Below the pieces are notes generated by a model, which searched no databases, had not been told where the DNA came from, and was given only the letters and a program-made list of their open reading frames with translations. Below, piece after piece: positions 45,565 to 54,308 of a stretch of 64,000 nucleotides of DNA. Within the stretch, counting starts at the first letter, position 1. Each line of letters starts with the position of its first letter. The stretch comes from G963676095 sp963676095 (lineage in GTDB: Bacteria > Bacteroidota > Bacteroidia > Bacteroidales > Prolixibacteraceae): NCBI GenBank assembly GCA_963676095.1, contig OY781040.1:248001-312000 (forward strand), given 5' to 3'. Made by a program: the position numbers and the translations under genes.

Positions 45565-45783
45565 TTATTCATCTCTACGTCTTAAAAAACTTTTAAAATT
45601 CAAGTACCGGCGGCGTCCCATCACGGAAAAATATTCAAGTTCCATGGACTCATAGGCATCTTCATGCTTGACATATTTACCGGTTTTTATCTCTTCCCAG
45701 AAAAGATCAGCAAATCCCTTCCGGTCCATCATTCGGATGATCCGTTCAGTGATTAAAGATTTGGTAAGGTTCTCGGTTTCCAT
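45565..45783 (-). CDS. Small phage protein of unknown function
   Basis: 72 residues, charged, helical (FADLFWEEIKTGKYVKHEDAYESM). Its start overlaps the terminase gene's end by 31 nt. No family recognised. Confidence 0.6.
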   Translation of the reverse strand: METENLTKSLITERIIRMMDRKGFADLFWEEIKTGKYVKHEDAYESMELEYFSVMGRRRYLNFKSFLRRRDE

Positions 45784-47441
45784 AATTCGATTTTGTTTTT
45801 TTGATTAGCAACGTCAGCCATCCAGACGGCAATAGCAATAGAAAGAGCCACACAACCGTCAATTTTATCTATACTTTTTCCTTTGTCAAGCTTTATATTG
45901 TCATTTGGATCCCGATAAATATGCACATTTCGAAACATCCAACGCAAAACCGGATTGTCCATGAGATCAATGATTAAACCGACAACCATTTTTTCAAGCT
46001 CCTTAGTCGGTTCGCTTAATTCCTTCATGCTCTGTATTACCTGAATCAATAACTCTGATAATCCGCCTTTCTCTAATCCCTGTACTATTCCCCCGTGCGC
46101 TTTATAAGGGTCATACCCAAATCCTTTACAATCATAACGCTTTGTTGACTTTAGGATCCCGACCACAATCCAATCAGTGTCGATCAAGTCACCTGGTGTT
46201 GATTGAATAAATCCCTGTTCCCGCCAGATATGATAATCAACACGATCTTTCCGTTCTTCAATTTTAGATTCAGGAACCCAAAAATCAAGTTTTGCAACCG
46301 GAATTCCGTTCACATCAGGGAAAAAGTGAGCCAAGGCATTTAAATCTATATGAGATGCCAAATCCAATCCGGAATAACATGTCTGACCTATCAACATTTC
46401 ATCAGTAATTCCGTGTCTACATGCAGATACTTTTTCATCCGGTATCCATACGGTTGGAGCATCAACCCAAATATCAAGATTTTTGGTCTTAAAAGTTACC
46501 TCTTCCCTTCCTCCTTTATTGATCGCTTTCTGACATGCAAGCTTCATCTTTTCAACCTCAACAGAAATACCATAATTTGGATTTGCTTTTCTCCAGACAG
46601 TTTCATCCTTCCAGTCATCTTCAGGATCCAGCGTATAGATCACGCCAAAAATATTATCCTGAATTTTCACGCCATCCAAAATCTCAATAATGAATTTCCG
46701 GTACAGAAAACAAGGCCAGGATTTATTATAACCAGATGTGGTGATTGTAAAAATAAGTGACTGCATTCTTGAAACAGTTGCAGATTCTATACTATCACGA
46801 ACGTCTGTTTTATCCCACTCATGATACTCATCAATAATTGCCGCACTGGGATTAATGCCATCCAGTCCATAACTATCCCGGCCGATCGGTGCCATCATTG
46901 AACCTGTATCCGGTATCGAGATATTATTAATCACAAATCGGGGATTGCAGTATTCCTTTAAAGCCTGGTTTTTTTCGATAAAAGCTTTCGCCTGACTGAA
47001 ACAAATCTTTGCCTGTTCCTTTTTAGTGGCTGCACAATAGACCTCAGCTTCCGGTTCACCATCCATAATCAAAAGATAATCTGCAATTACCGAAGCGAAA
47101 GCGGTTTTTCCATTTTTTTTGGGAATCTCAACATAAGATTCGGTAAATCTTCTAAGTCCATCAGATGTTTTCCACCCAAACAGGATCCAGATGATAGCAC
47201 ATTGCCACGGTTCAAGAATAAACTGTTTACCAGCATGTTTTAACCCTTTCGTATGTTTTAAAAATGAAGCAAACCGCATAACTTTTAACGGTGTTTCTTC
47301 ATCAAAGTAAAATCCTTTTTCAGGGGCAACTTCAAGATCCAGGACATGACGTTCAAAAGTTTTTCGTGTTAATCGACTGACAATTTCTTTTCCGGAAAGA
47401 ACATCATCAATATAATCAAGAGATCGCTTTTTAAAATTCAT
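45753..47441 (-). CDS. Terminase large subunit
   Basis: 562 residues. ATPase: VEIPKKNGKTAFASVIA (Walker A type) near residue 110, AAIIDEYHEWDK (Walker B) near 187, and the coupling motif TITTSG near 217. Nuclease: CYSGLDLASHIDLNAL near 360 supplies the first acidic residue, and a late DGCVALSIAI block a further one. It pumps DNA into the prohead. Confidence 0.95.
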   Translation of the reverse strand: MNFKKRSLDYIDDVLSGKEIVSRLTRKTFERHVLDLEVAPEKGFYFDEETPLKVMRFASFLKHTKGLKHAGKQFILEPWQCAIIWILFGWKTSDGLRRFTESYVEIPKKNGKTAFASVIADYLLIMDGEPEAEVYCAATKKEQAKICFSQAKAFIEKNQALKEYCNPRFVINNISIPDTGSMMAPIGRDSYGLDGINPSAAIIDEYHEWDKTDVRDSIESATVSRMQSLIFTITTSGYNKSWPCFLYRKFIIEILDGVKIQDNIFGVIYTLDPEDDWKDETVWRKANPNYGISVEVEKMKLACQKAINKGGREEVTFKTKNLDIWVDAPTVWIPDEKVSACRHGITDEMLIGQTCYSGLDLASHIDLNALAHFFPDVNGIPVAKLDFWVPESKIEERKDRVDYHIWREQGFIQSTPGDLIDTDWIVVGILKSTKRYDCKGFGYDPYKAHGGIVQGLEKGGLSELLIQVIQSMKELSEPTKELEKMVVGLIIDLMDNPVLRWMFRNVHIYRDPNDNIKLDKGKSIDKIDGCVALSIAIAVWMADVANQKNKIELWKPRTLPNL

Positions 47442-47890
47442 AACTCATCAAATGGATTTTTTTCGCCTTTGGATTTAGGTCCTCCGAACTTTTCACGACT
47501 AATAGGATCCAGTCCAAACAGTGAACCGATTTTTTGAACATTACTTTGTGCCTGATTCCGGATTCCTACCCATGGACTTTGTTGTTTATATCCTTTGGGT
47601 GTTGACATGATATAATCATCTTCATTTTTTAGCTTCCGGCATGCCATCTCATAGGTAGCCATTTCTTCAGCCATAATTGAAAGCAAATGAATGTCTGAAT
47701 TGTAAAGCATATTTTTATCAATCAGCATTGCCGCCAAAAATTTGAAATTTTTTTTCCCTTTTGCAGAGAGCCAAACTTCAGGTTTCGGTACCTCTGTTAT
47801 TAAGTCAAACTGAATACCTTCTTTGATCCGGTCTGGTCTTAGTGTTCCTGATAATTCTTTTATCCGGTCTGGTAGTGCTGTTCTACCCAT
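47438..47890 (-). CDS. Terminase small subunit (P27 family)
   Basis: 150 residues from the ATG at 47890 (MGRTALPDRIKELSG), after a GGGGGT-type purine-rich site. P27-type features: SGTLRPDRIKEG, PEVWLSAKGKKNFKFLA and KSPWVGIRNQA-like (QSPWVGIRNQAQ) block. The stop overlaps the large-subunit start by 4 nt. Confidence 0.88.
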   Translation of the reverse strand: MGRTALPDRIKELSGTLRPDRIKEGIQFDLITEVPKPEVWLSAKGKKNFKFLAAMLIDKNMLYNSDIHLLSIMAEEMATYEMACRKLKNEDDYIMSTPKGYKQQSPWVGIRNQAQSNVQKIGSLFGLDPISREKFGGPKSKGEKNPFDEL

Positions 47891-48074
47891 ATACCCCCCT
47901 TTCTGAATTTTGACATGTGTAACTTTTTGCTGGGGGTATGGTCTCAGGAATATTTGGTCCAGAGATTTTAACCCCCTCCCCTTATGTAAAATTTTGATGT
48001 TAATCCGCTTCCGGCAAAGCTTCAATTTGCTTGTCTGTCATCGAAGTACATTCGATTTCAATTTCATAAACGTT

Positions 48075-48188
48075 TCATTCTTCCATGATCGATGCAACGG
48101 AATCAATCCAGTCTTTAAGATCATCAACTGAAAATAGAACCAGGTTGCAACTAAAGTTCGGATCATTCTTGATGATAAATACTTTCAT
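48075..48188 (-). CDS. Small phage ORF, 37 residues
   Basis: Starts MKVFIIKNDPNFSCN and ends VASIMEE. It overlaps the end of the upstream gene by 26 nt, like other coupled genes here, and fills an otherwise empty 270-bp space before the terminase small subunit. No family recognised. Confidence 0.45.
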   Translation of the reverse strand: MKVFIIKNDPNFSCNLVLFSVDDLKDWIDSVASIMEE

Positions 48189-48600
48189 TTTTTTGTTGAT
48201 TTAAAGTTGGTGTCACTGAAATATCCAAATAATACTGACTATCATATCCAGTCCATTCACCCTTTCTATCTCCCCTGTTTAGGCATATCACATAAGACTT
48301 ACGACCACCTGGAAGTATTGAGTGCATGTAAGCAGATGCTATATCACCAGAAGATGTTATAGTATGTTTGCCTGTTAGATATTCATCGAAAGCCAAAATC
48401 ATTTTAAGTTCAGGCATTGGATCATCAATCCATGGAATTGCAATTAAATCTAAATCCCGATTTATACTACCATGCAGAACTAAATTATATCCATGCTCTT
48501 TGGCAATTATTTTCAAGTCCTCATAAAACAAAGCATACATTCCGGGTTTAACATGAATAGGTTTTTCTGTCTTTTTGATTGATTTAATTATTTTGCTCAT
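48163..48600 (-). CDS. Phage protein with minimal nucleotidyltransferase-like motif
   Basis: 145 residues. VLHGSINRDLDLIAIPW resembles the GSxxR-x-D-x-D core of nucleotidyltransferases, so a Pol-beta-like fold is possible. The final strand YYLDISVTP agrees with phage hypothetical proteins of this kind. Function unknown. Start overlaps the next gene by 4 nt. Confidence 0.65.
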   Translation of the reverse strand: MSKIIKSIKKTEKPIHVKPGMYALFYEDLKIIAKEHGYNLVLHGSINRDLDLIAIPWIDDPMPELKMILAFDEYLTGKHTITSSGDIASAYMHSILPGGRKSYVICLNRGDRKGEWTGYDSQYYLDISVTPTLNQQKNESIYHQE

Positions 48601-48818
48601 AACGCTTTGATTTGATTCGTAATTTCATCACCTGTTTTAATCATCGCGTTTTTGATGTTTTGCCGGATCAAATCACCAGATAGTTCAGCAATATCACCAC
48701 TAGGAAAAGCCAATTTCCACCAGTCACCTTTATGATCATCCATATAAGTAAGGATTTTTTTTACTTCTTCAAGCTGTTCATATAATAATACAGCCTTTCT
48801 ACATGTTATAATTTGCAT
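48597..48818 (-). CDS. Small phage protein of unknown function
   Basis: 73 residues, helical, starting MQIITCRKAVLLYEQLEEV. No motif recognised. The 234-bp gap on its 5' side (48819-49052) is AT-rich and holds two CCTGTTTT(T)ATC copies near 49026-49048; no gene is seen there. Confidence 0.6.
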   Translation of the reverse strand: MQIITCRKAVLLYEQLEEVKKILTYMDDHKGDWWKLAFPSGDIAELSGDLIRQNIKNAMIKTGDEITNQIKAL

Positions 48819-49052
48819 AATTTAAAATTTATTTGTTTAACATCTAATTATGTGAAATTAGATAGCTGATATTCAGATAGTTAATATTAATTTGTCCGAT
48901 ATAGTTTTTATTATGAAACTCAACAAACAAGTTGTCAGGTATTTATATTTTATACTTAACATATAGTTATAATCAGATAATCTATTCTTTATTGGGGATC
49001 GACTTACTCCAGGTACATTTATTTCCTGTTTTTATCCTGTTTTATCCCCAAA

Positions 49053-49967
49053 TCAGAAAGCATCTTCCAAGGCACGTACAGCAGGGTTATCCAATCTCAA
49101 TTCGTCATCTATAGCACTTGTATAGATCCGAGTAGTTTCTATGCTTGTATGACCTAACATTTGTTGCACTTCGATCAGATCAGCCCCGGACCGTAAAGCA
49201 GTGATAGCCGCTGTATGCCTCAGGCTGTGAGCTGTGATTTTACTGTCATCAATTCCTATCGACCGAATAGCCTTTTTTATTATTCGGCTGATCGTATCTT
49301 CATTGATTCTTTGATCAGGATGGTACCGACTATGATTAATGAACAGCGGATCCGAATCCTTTATATCGCAACGAAGGACCAGATAATCATTGATTGGATA
49401 CAGAACTTTGTCTGTGATCCCAATCACCTGATCCTTTTCATCATGTCCTTTTCTCTGCAGGCGGATAGCCGGATGGCCGTCAACCATGTAAACATCCCCG
49501 ACATTCATCCGTTGAATTTCAACCCTGCGAATACCAGTCCGAAGCATCAGGTTTATGATTGCAAAGTTCCGAATATCGCTCATAGTTTCACGTGGCATCT
49601 TTGTTAACATAGCTGTCACCTGGGCAGGTTTAAGATATCCCTTTCGGTGTCCACGGTACTTTTTAGGAGAATGAACGCCGATAGCTACATTTTCATAGAT
49701 TCCACGAAGTTCCAGCCATCCAAAAAATTTACGGACCGTGGTCAAGTATCCATCTATTGTACTTGGACTTCTGTTTTGTTGTTGCAGAAAACCTTTAAAA
49801 GCGATTACATCAGCACGTCTTGGGTTCCGGACATCTACTTTTTGACGTACACAATAATATAACCACCTGTTCAGGTTCACTTTATATTGGTGCCGACTTA
49901 TAGGCTTGACGTCCTGATCCTCTAAAAATTCACGAACAATCACATTAATTGGTTTTTCGCTGTTCAT
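49053..49967 (-). CDS. Second tyrosine recombinase (XerC/D-like) inside the prophage
   Basis: 304 residues with the XerC/D layout: SAM-like N-terminal domain (residues 1-95), then a catalytic domain with Arg in LRTGIRRVEIQR, Lys in RKGHDEK, HxxR in AHSLRHTAAI, His in MLGHTSIETT and Tyr in RIYTSAID. All catalytic residues are present. It differs from the integrase at 59500 and lies between packaging and replication genes. Roles such as genome dimer resolution or local inversion are only possibilities. Confidence 0.9.
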   Translation of the reverse strand: MNSEKPINVIVREFLEDQDVKPISRHQYKVNLNRWLYYCVRQKVDVRNPRRADVIAFKGFLQQQNRSPSTIDGYLTTVRKFFGWLELRGIYENVAIGVHSPKKYRGHRKGYLKPAQVTAMLTKMPRETMSDIRNFAIINLMLRTGIRRVEIQRMNVGDVYMVDGHPAIRLQRKGHDEKDQVIGITDKVLYPINDYLVLRCDIKDSDPLFINHSRYHPDQRINEDTISRIIKKAIRSIGIDDSKITAHSLRHTAAITALRSGADLIEVQQMLGHTSIETTRIYTSAIDDELRLDNPAVRALEDAF

Positions 49968-50280
49968 TTCGGTATTGCTGAATTAACTTTTTGTCCTCAA
50001 TTCCCTTTTCAATATTGCATGGAGTACAAAGCGACTGCCAGTTCTCTTCATTCCAAAAATCACCACATACTTCTACCGGGACAATATGGTCTGTAACCTG
50101 GGCAGCCCGAATGATTCCTTTTCCCTTACATCTGTTACAAAGCGGATGCTCCTGTCTAAATGCCCTGCTCCGCCTGGTCCATCTGGCTGTATGATATTCA
50201 TGCCGACTTCTGGACCTGTTTTCCATTTTTGAATATTTAACCGGCTCCCCGTGAATGTGTAAATGAGAAGGTTTTTTCAT
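49945..50280 (-). CDS. HNH endonuclease
   Basis: 111 residues. LCNRCKGKGIIRAAQVTDHIVPVEVCGDFW, then NWQSLCTPCN, is the Cys2-HNH-Cys2 core common in phages. The start of the recombinase gene lies inside its end (23 nt overlap). Could act in recombination, packaging or as a selfish nuclease. Confidence 0.88.
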   Translation of the reverse strand: MKKPSHLHIHGEPVKYSKMENRSRSRHEYHTARWTRRSRAFRQEHPLCNRCKGKGIIRAAQVTDHIVPVEVCGDFWNEENWQSLCTPCNIEKGIEDKKLIQQYRNEQRKTN

Positions 50281-50281
50281 G

Positions 50282-50494
50282 TTAAAAGTTTAGTTTTTGT
50301 TGTATAGTTCCATGCCTTTTTAGTGTCCTTTCATAGATCGGGCAATCATTTTTAAAGCTACAATTACCGTTTTGGGCTTTCTCCATTTCGTCCCAATAAT
50401 CGGCTTTATTATCTAAAATAAACCCGGCCAGTTTCATACAGAAAAAACCGGATAATCTGGTTGAATCAAAATCAGTGTGCATGACTGGTTTCAT
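50282..50494 (-). CDS. Small phage protein with conserved Cys
   Basis: 70 residues. Contains FFCMKLAGFILDN and GNCSFKNDCPIYERTLK. It sits between the HNH and methyltransferase genes with overlaps or single-base spacing. Function unknown. Confidence 0.65.
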   Translation of the reverse strand: MKPVMHTDFDSTRLSGFFCMKLAGFILDNKADYWDEMEKAQNGNCSFKNDCPIYERTLKRHGTIQQKLNF

Positions 50495-51372
50495 TTGTTA
50501 AAGTATTTATGAATTTCTTTACCAACCCATTCCCCCAACGGAATAGGAACACCATTTCCGATCTGCCGGTAAGCGTCAGAATCAGATCCGGAGAAACGAA
50601 AGGAATCAGGTACACCCTGCAACCGGGCATATTCACGGACAGTATAGGGCCTTAACCCAAAAGGGTGTGATTTGTCTTTAACAAGCCGGGTTCCTCTGTC
50701 TTTTGCGTAATGAGCTACACATGTAGGGGCGACTGAATAAATATCTTCTGGATCAGAAATAATTGGATAATCACGATATTTTCCATATAATCGGCTTCTC
50801 ACATAATTCGGTATCTCCATTTCAGGATGAGATTCTATAATTTCGGACAATAAAACCCGCTTGTGATCATTTGACGGCGGATGAATAGATATTGGACGTT
50901 TAGTTCCAATCAGGATTAACCGATCCCTTTTTTGCGGGAGCCAGGTAGTTGCTAAAACAGGGCAAAAGATATTCATGTAATAACCTGGCAAACTTGTCAT
51001 AGCCTCCATCACGACTGGAAATTTCTTCATTCCGGGTACATTTTCAACTACATATACTTCAGGCTGTCTGATAGCTATATGTCTGAATAAATGGAGAAAT
51101 AGGTCATCTCCCGTCCTGGTTCCGTGAATGTCGGCTATTTTACTATATTTTGTACACGGATAGGTTCCAATGATAATATCAGATTTATCCTGTGAGAGAA
51201 CAGTCTTATCACGAATATCAGCCTGAATAATTTTATGATTGAAATTATTTTTCAGTGTTTCGCAGCAAATCGGATCGAGTTCAAGTGACTGCTGAATATC
51301 AATACCGCCATGCATCAAACCTAAAATAAATAATCCAGCTCCATCAAAATAAGAGTTAGCGATTGGTATCAT
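50491..51372 (-). CDS. DNA (cytosine-5) methyltransferase
   Basis: 293 residues. Motif I NSYFDGAGLFILGL (AdoMet), motif IV GTYPCTKYS with the catalytic Pro-Cys, motif VI VYVVENVPG, motif VIII LPQKRDRLILIG and motif X QIGNGVP. The target-recognition region lies at about residues 180-250. Motif IV begins GTYPC rather than the common GGPPC. No cognate restriction enzyme is adjacent, so it probably protects phage DNA. Confidence 0.93.
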   Translation of the reverse strand: MIPIANSYFDGAGLFILGLMHGGIDIQQSLELDPICCETLKNNFNHKIIQADIRDKTVLSQDKSDIIIGTYPCTKYSKIADIHGTRTGDDLFLHLFRHIAIRQPEVYVVENVPGMKKFPVVMEAMTSLPGYYMNIFCPVLATTWLPQKRDRLILIGTKRPISIHPPSNDHKRVLLSEIIESHPEMEIPNYVRSRLYGKYRDYPIISDPEDIYSVAPTCVAHYAKDRGTRLVKDKSHPFGLRPYTVREYARLQGVPDSFRFSGSDSDAYRQIGNGVPIPLGEWVGKEIHKYFNK

Positions 51373-51375
51373 GAG

Positions 51376-52092
51376 TTAATTCAATTGAAATGTTTGTTCT
51401 CGTTTGCATTGATTAACCCCTTGTATGATATGAAATTGTTTCCCTTTTTCAGCACCATCGGAAAACGCTATTCTTTCATATACCAGATCTTTTCCTTTTA
51501 CCATTCTGACGTTGAAATTATATTTTTCATATTCATTTTTTACACGATCAGATTTTTTTGCTAAAACAAGACTCATTGACAGAGGGATAGAACAATTCCT
51601 ATTTATATATATTTCGTGCATTTTTGATGAAATTGAATGAAGAAATCCCTTTATGAATGAAGAAGACAGCGTCCGACCGTGATAATATCGCTTTAACTTT
51701 TGATATTTATCTGATCTCATATATTTATCCTTTTCACTTAAACATGATTTTACAATCAAATTATAGAAAAAATCACAGAGATCAACATCCTCATAAAAGC
51801 CAAAGAATGATATCTGATATTTTGACCAAAAAAACTCACAATCAAATAGTTTAGCTAAAAATGGATAAAACAAAGTCAGGTCATAACCAGAATGGATTAT
51901 ACTAACTTTTTTAATTATAATCTTTTCACCTAAAAAAGGATCATTCAAATCATGCTCTGAAATATAGTACTGAAGCATTAGATCATTTGCTTTTCTCATA
52001 GCTGAAATAGCCTCTGCTTCAGTGGCTCCATTTTCAATTGTTTTATTCAATAAAGCTTTTATTTTCAGTTTTATTTTGTCTTTCTCTTCCAT
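51376..52092 (-). CDS. DUF2786-domain phage protein
   Basis: 238 residues. The N-terminal KIKALLNKTIENGATEAEAISAMRKANDLM matches DUF2786. The remainder fits the partner region usual in phages (LFYPFLAKLFDCEFFW...). Function not established. Confidence 0.8.
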   Translation of the reverse strand: MEEKDKIKLKIKALLNKTIENGATEAEAISAMRKANDLMLQYYISEHDLNDPFLGEKIIIKKVSIIHSGYDLTLFYPFLAKLFDCEFFWSKYQISFFGFYEDVDLCDFFYNLIVKSCLSEKDKYMRSDKYQKLKRYYHGRTLSSSFIKGFLHSISSKMHEIYINRNCSIPLSMSLVLAKKSDRVKNEYEKYNFNVRMVKGKDLVYERIAFSDGAEKGKQFHIIQGVNQCKREQTFQLN

Positions 52093-52099
52093 ATTTCAG

Positions 52100-52390
52100 T
52101 TAAATTTTTTCTATTCTCCAAATATTCAGGTAAGTATTATAAAAAATTACACGGGCGTTATCGATTGTTTCTTTCCCGTTCAGGATCAAAACCGCTTTTA
52201 CCCGGTCACCATATGCCAGTTGTTCCAGCTTTTTTGATTTTTCCTTGTAGGCACGTGCGCAAAATAAATCATCAGATTCTACCGGATCACCAAATTCATC
52301 AGTTCGGGCCGGTTTTCGGAGAATAATATCCAGGTATAAAGTTCCCCGGTCCGTTTTATTTTCGTGTTCAACACGTTCAACTATAAATTT
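52100..52390 (-). CDS. Probable phage OB-fold-like protein lacking a normal start codon
   Basis: An open frame of 96 codons encodes RGTLYLDIILRKPARTDEFG, LFCARAYKEKSKKLEQLAYG and DRVKAVLILNG, then NTYLNIWRIEKI. This resembles a single-strand-binding OB fold. The frame is closed by TAA just before its first codon and has no ATG, GTG or TTG in the expected place (it opens AAATTTATAGTTG). An ATG in another frame lies 21 nt upstream (MFLRE, then stop). Either the gene is frameshifted or it starts at an unusual codon. Confidence 0.5.
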   Translation of the reverse strand, partial: KFIVERVEHENKTDRGTLYLDIILRKPARTDEFGDPVESDDLFCARAYKEKSKKLEQLAYGDRVKAVLILNGKETIDNARVIFYNTYLNIWRIEKI

Positions 52391-52413
52391 TTATTCTCTT
52401 AAAAACATGATTT

Positions 52414-53109
52414 TTAAAATAATAGTGGATTAATTTTACTTAGTTCCGATTTTGCAAATCCAAACTTTTTGATTTCCTGGCATTTAGTTACATGATCATA
52501 AAATCGTTTTTTAGCCTGGATATAATTGTTTTCAACAATTTCAATTATATCCAGGCTAAAACCTAAATCATAACAGGCAATAGCATGGCTCATGCTTCCT
52601 CCATAAGTATCCAAAATTTTAAAGCCGGGGATGGCATATTTTTTTAAAATCCATTTATATAAATCGACTGGTTTTTCTGTTGCATGGATTCTTTTTTGCT
52701 TATTTTTCACATTATGCTGAATCATTCCATTCCAGCGATATGTAAATTTTCTAACAGAAGTATTAAATGATGTCCAGGCTAATTCACAATCAGCAAAATT
52801 ACCAGTCGTTAGTTTATCCCACACAATCCAGCATCTTGATGGACTTAAAGGGAAATAATTCCCCCCCCAAATAATTTGATTTTTTGAAACACGAAATAAT
52901 TCAGAAAAATATTTTTTATTTGGAATATCCTGTTCAAAAACAGATCTGTCATATTCTTTTGCCTTCGCCTTTTTAGTTTGAAATGAAAATCGATAAGCTA
53001 ATTCTTTTATTCCGTATGGTGGGTCAACTATTGCCAGATCATAGTATTTATCAGGCTTACTTTTCATCAGATCCATGCAATCACCAATCATGATATTGAT
53101 ATCAGGCAT
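52414..53109 (-). CDS. DNA adenine/N4-cytosine methyltransferase
   Basis: 231 residues. Catalytic DPPYGI at residues 29-34, then the AdoMet-binding region near residues 140-165 (ATEKPVDLYKWILKKY...ILDTYGGSMSHAIAC), an order seen in beta-class enzymes. DPPY suits N6-adenine or N4-cytosine methylation. No restriction partner is seen. Confidence 0.9.
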   Translation of the reverse strand: MPDINIMIGDCMDLMKSKPDKYYDLAIVDPPYGIKELAYRFSFQTKKAKAKEYDRSVFEQDIPNKKYFSELFRVSKNQIIWGGNYFPLSPSRCWIVWDKLTTGNFADCELAWTSFNTSVRKFTYRWNGMIQHNVKNKQKRIHATEKPVDLYKWILKKYAIPGFKILDTYGGSMSHAIACYDLGFSLDIIEIVENNYIQAKKRFYDHVTKCQEIKKFGFAKSELSKINPLLF

Positions 53110-53296
53110 GATCTTTTTGTTTGTATGGTTCTTCAGTAATAATAACGGTTCTCAGGATCCGTCCCGATCCAAGACAATCAGGACAATCCAGTATCCGGGG
53201 ATCTTCATTCCGGTTGAAAGTGTCGTTTTCAATGATCTTCCCGGATCCCTTGCATTCCCTGCAGATCGCTATTCTCCGATAATTTTTTTTCATATT
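53102..53296 (-). CDS. DnaJ-type zinc-finger small protein
   Basis: 64 residues from the ATG at 53296 (or 62 from 53290). Two CxxCxGxG units, CRECKGSGK and CPDCLGSGR, form one zinc-binding hairpin like the DnaJ cysteine-rich domain. Overlaps the methyltransferase start by 8 nt. Function unknown. Confidence 0.7.
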   Translation of the reverse strand, partial: NMKKNYRRIAICRECKGSGKIIENDTFNRNEDPRILDCPDCLGSGRILRTVIITEEPYKQKDHA

Positions 53297-53384
53297 CATT
53301 TCCTTTTTTTGTTGAAACACGCATAAATCGACATATCGCTACAATCACTATGACTGAAGCGACCAGATATTCAATTAGCCACAT
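53229..53384 (-). CDS. Small single-span membrane protein, 51 residues
   Basis: Begins MWLIEYLVASVIVIVAICRF, a membrane helix, then a charged tail. Its ATG shares a base with the upstream gene's stop (TAATG), a usual sign of coupled translation. It overlaps the zinc-finger gene by about 65 nt in another frame, which is a point against it. Confidence 0.4.
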   Translation of the reverse strand: MWLIEYLVASVIVIVAICRFMRVSTKKGNEYEKKLSENSDLQGMQGIREDH

Positions 53385-53776
53385 TAGTCCATTATTTTTA
53401 CTCCCATGAAAGCATTGATAATTTTTTCAGCCCATTCAATTCCCCGTATCCTAATATGATCGTATGGATCAAAGTAGAATTCATCAAGTTCGGGATTATA
53501 GCAGAGTAACAGCGGATCATAGTATTTTGAGCCTGGAACAAGAACCAGTTCATACCATTCGATTTTTTCAGAATCATCCGGGTATGTTTTTAGTTCAAAA
53601 CCCATGTCAGTCAAGTTTATGTGTGTCACCCTTCGTTTATTCAGAATAACAGCCTCAGTACCAATTATGGTGACTGTTTCATTTTCAGACATAATGATTA
53701 GTTTTTTAGTTTTAGAATCATAGATCGAATTACTTTCCAGCAAATTCATTTTCAAATTATTATAGTGGATACCCAA
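53384..53776 (-). CDS. Phage protein of unknown function
   Basis: 130 residues (an alternative start at 53749 gives 121). Beta-rich with LVLVPGSKYYDPLLLCYNPELDEFYF. No family recognised. Overlaps the next gene's end by 17 nt if the longer start is used. Confidence 0.65.
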   Translation of the reverse strand: MGIHYNNLKMNLLESNSIYDSKTKKLIIMSENETVTIIGTEAVILNKRRVTHINLTDMGFELKTYPDDSEKIEWYELVLVPGSKYYDPLLLCYNPELDEFYFDPYDHIRIRGIEWAEKIINAFMGVKIMD

Positions 53777-54308
53777 CCGTTAACACATAAGGATATTTTT
53801 CCTGTAGCGACTGCTTTGCTAACCCGGGAATCTGATCATTTTCAATAGCCTTTTTCAGATCGGCCGGAGTACTGAATTTTAGACCATAGTCAAATCTCAG
53901 GTACATTAATGGCCCCCAATTTTTAGCGTTTTTCTTGTAATCAGTGTCGGCATCATGCTTTTTAAAATTTTCATTTTCAGATATGTTTTTCCCTGCGAAC
54001 ATGGAACCTCTTGCAGCTTCCGCTTTTTTCATCCAGGTAGCCAACATTTGAAAATTTATCTTAAATGCAGTACTACCGTAAACACCAGTAATTCCCTGTT
54101 TACAAACATCTGTGAATTCACCCCAACACCAACTTTTGTATTTCAGGGATAGGAGATCCAAGATTTTTTTAACGGTGTGCTGAACAATTGAAGCATCCAT
54201 TTTGAGTCCGCAATCCAGGTGCAATTCTTCTACTTTATCAACCAGCAAATCATTCAATTGAAAGCGGGAAATATCACCAAGTCTGATCCGGTCAAAATCG
54301 TTGTTCAT
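53760..54308 (-). CDS. Phage replication-region protein of unknown function
   Basis: 182 residues. SWCWGEFTDVCKQGITGVYG and FKINFQMLATWMKKAEAARG are distinctive, and the C-terminus reads ADLKKAIENDQIPGLAKQSL. It overlaps the replication initiator-like gene by 4 nt, so a replication role is inferred from position only. Confidence 0.65.
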   Translation of the reverse strand: MNNDFDRIRLGDISRFQLNDLLVDKVEELHLDCGLKMDASIVQHTVKKILDLLSLKYKSWCWGEFTDVCKQGITGVYGSTAFKINFQMLATWMKKAEAARGSMFAGKNISENENFKKHDADTDYKKNAKNWGPLMYLRFDYGLKFSTPADLKKAIENDQIPGLAKQSLQEKYPYVLTVGYPL

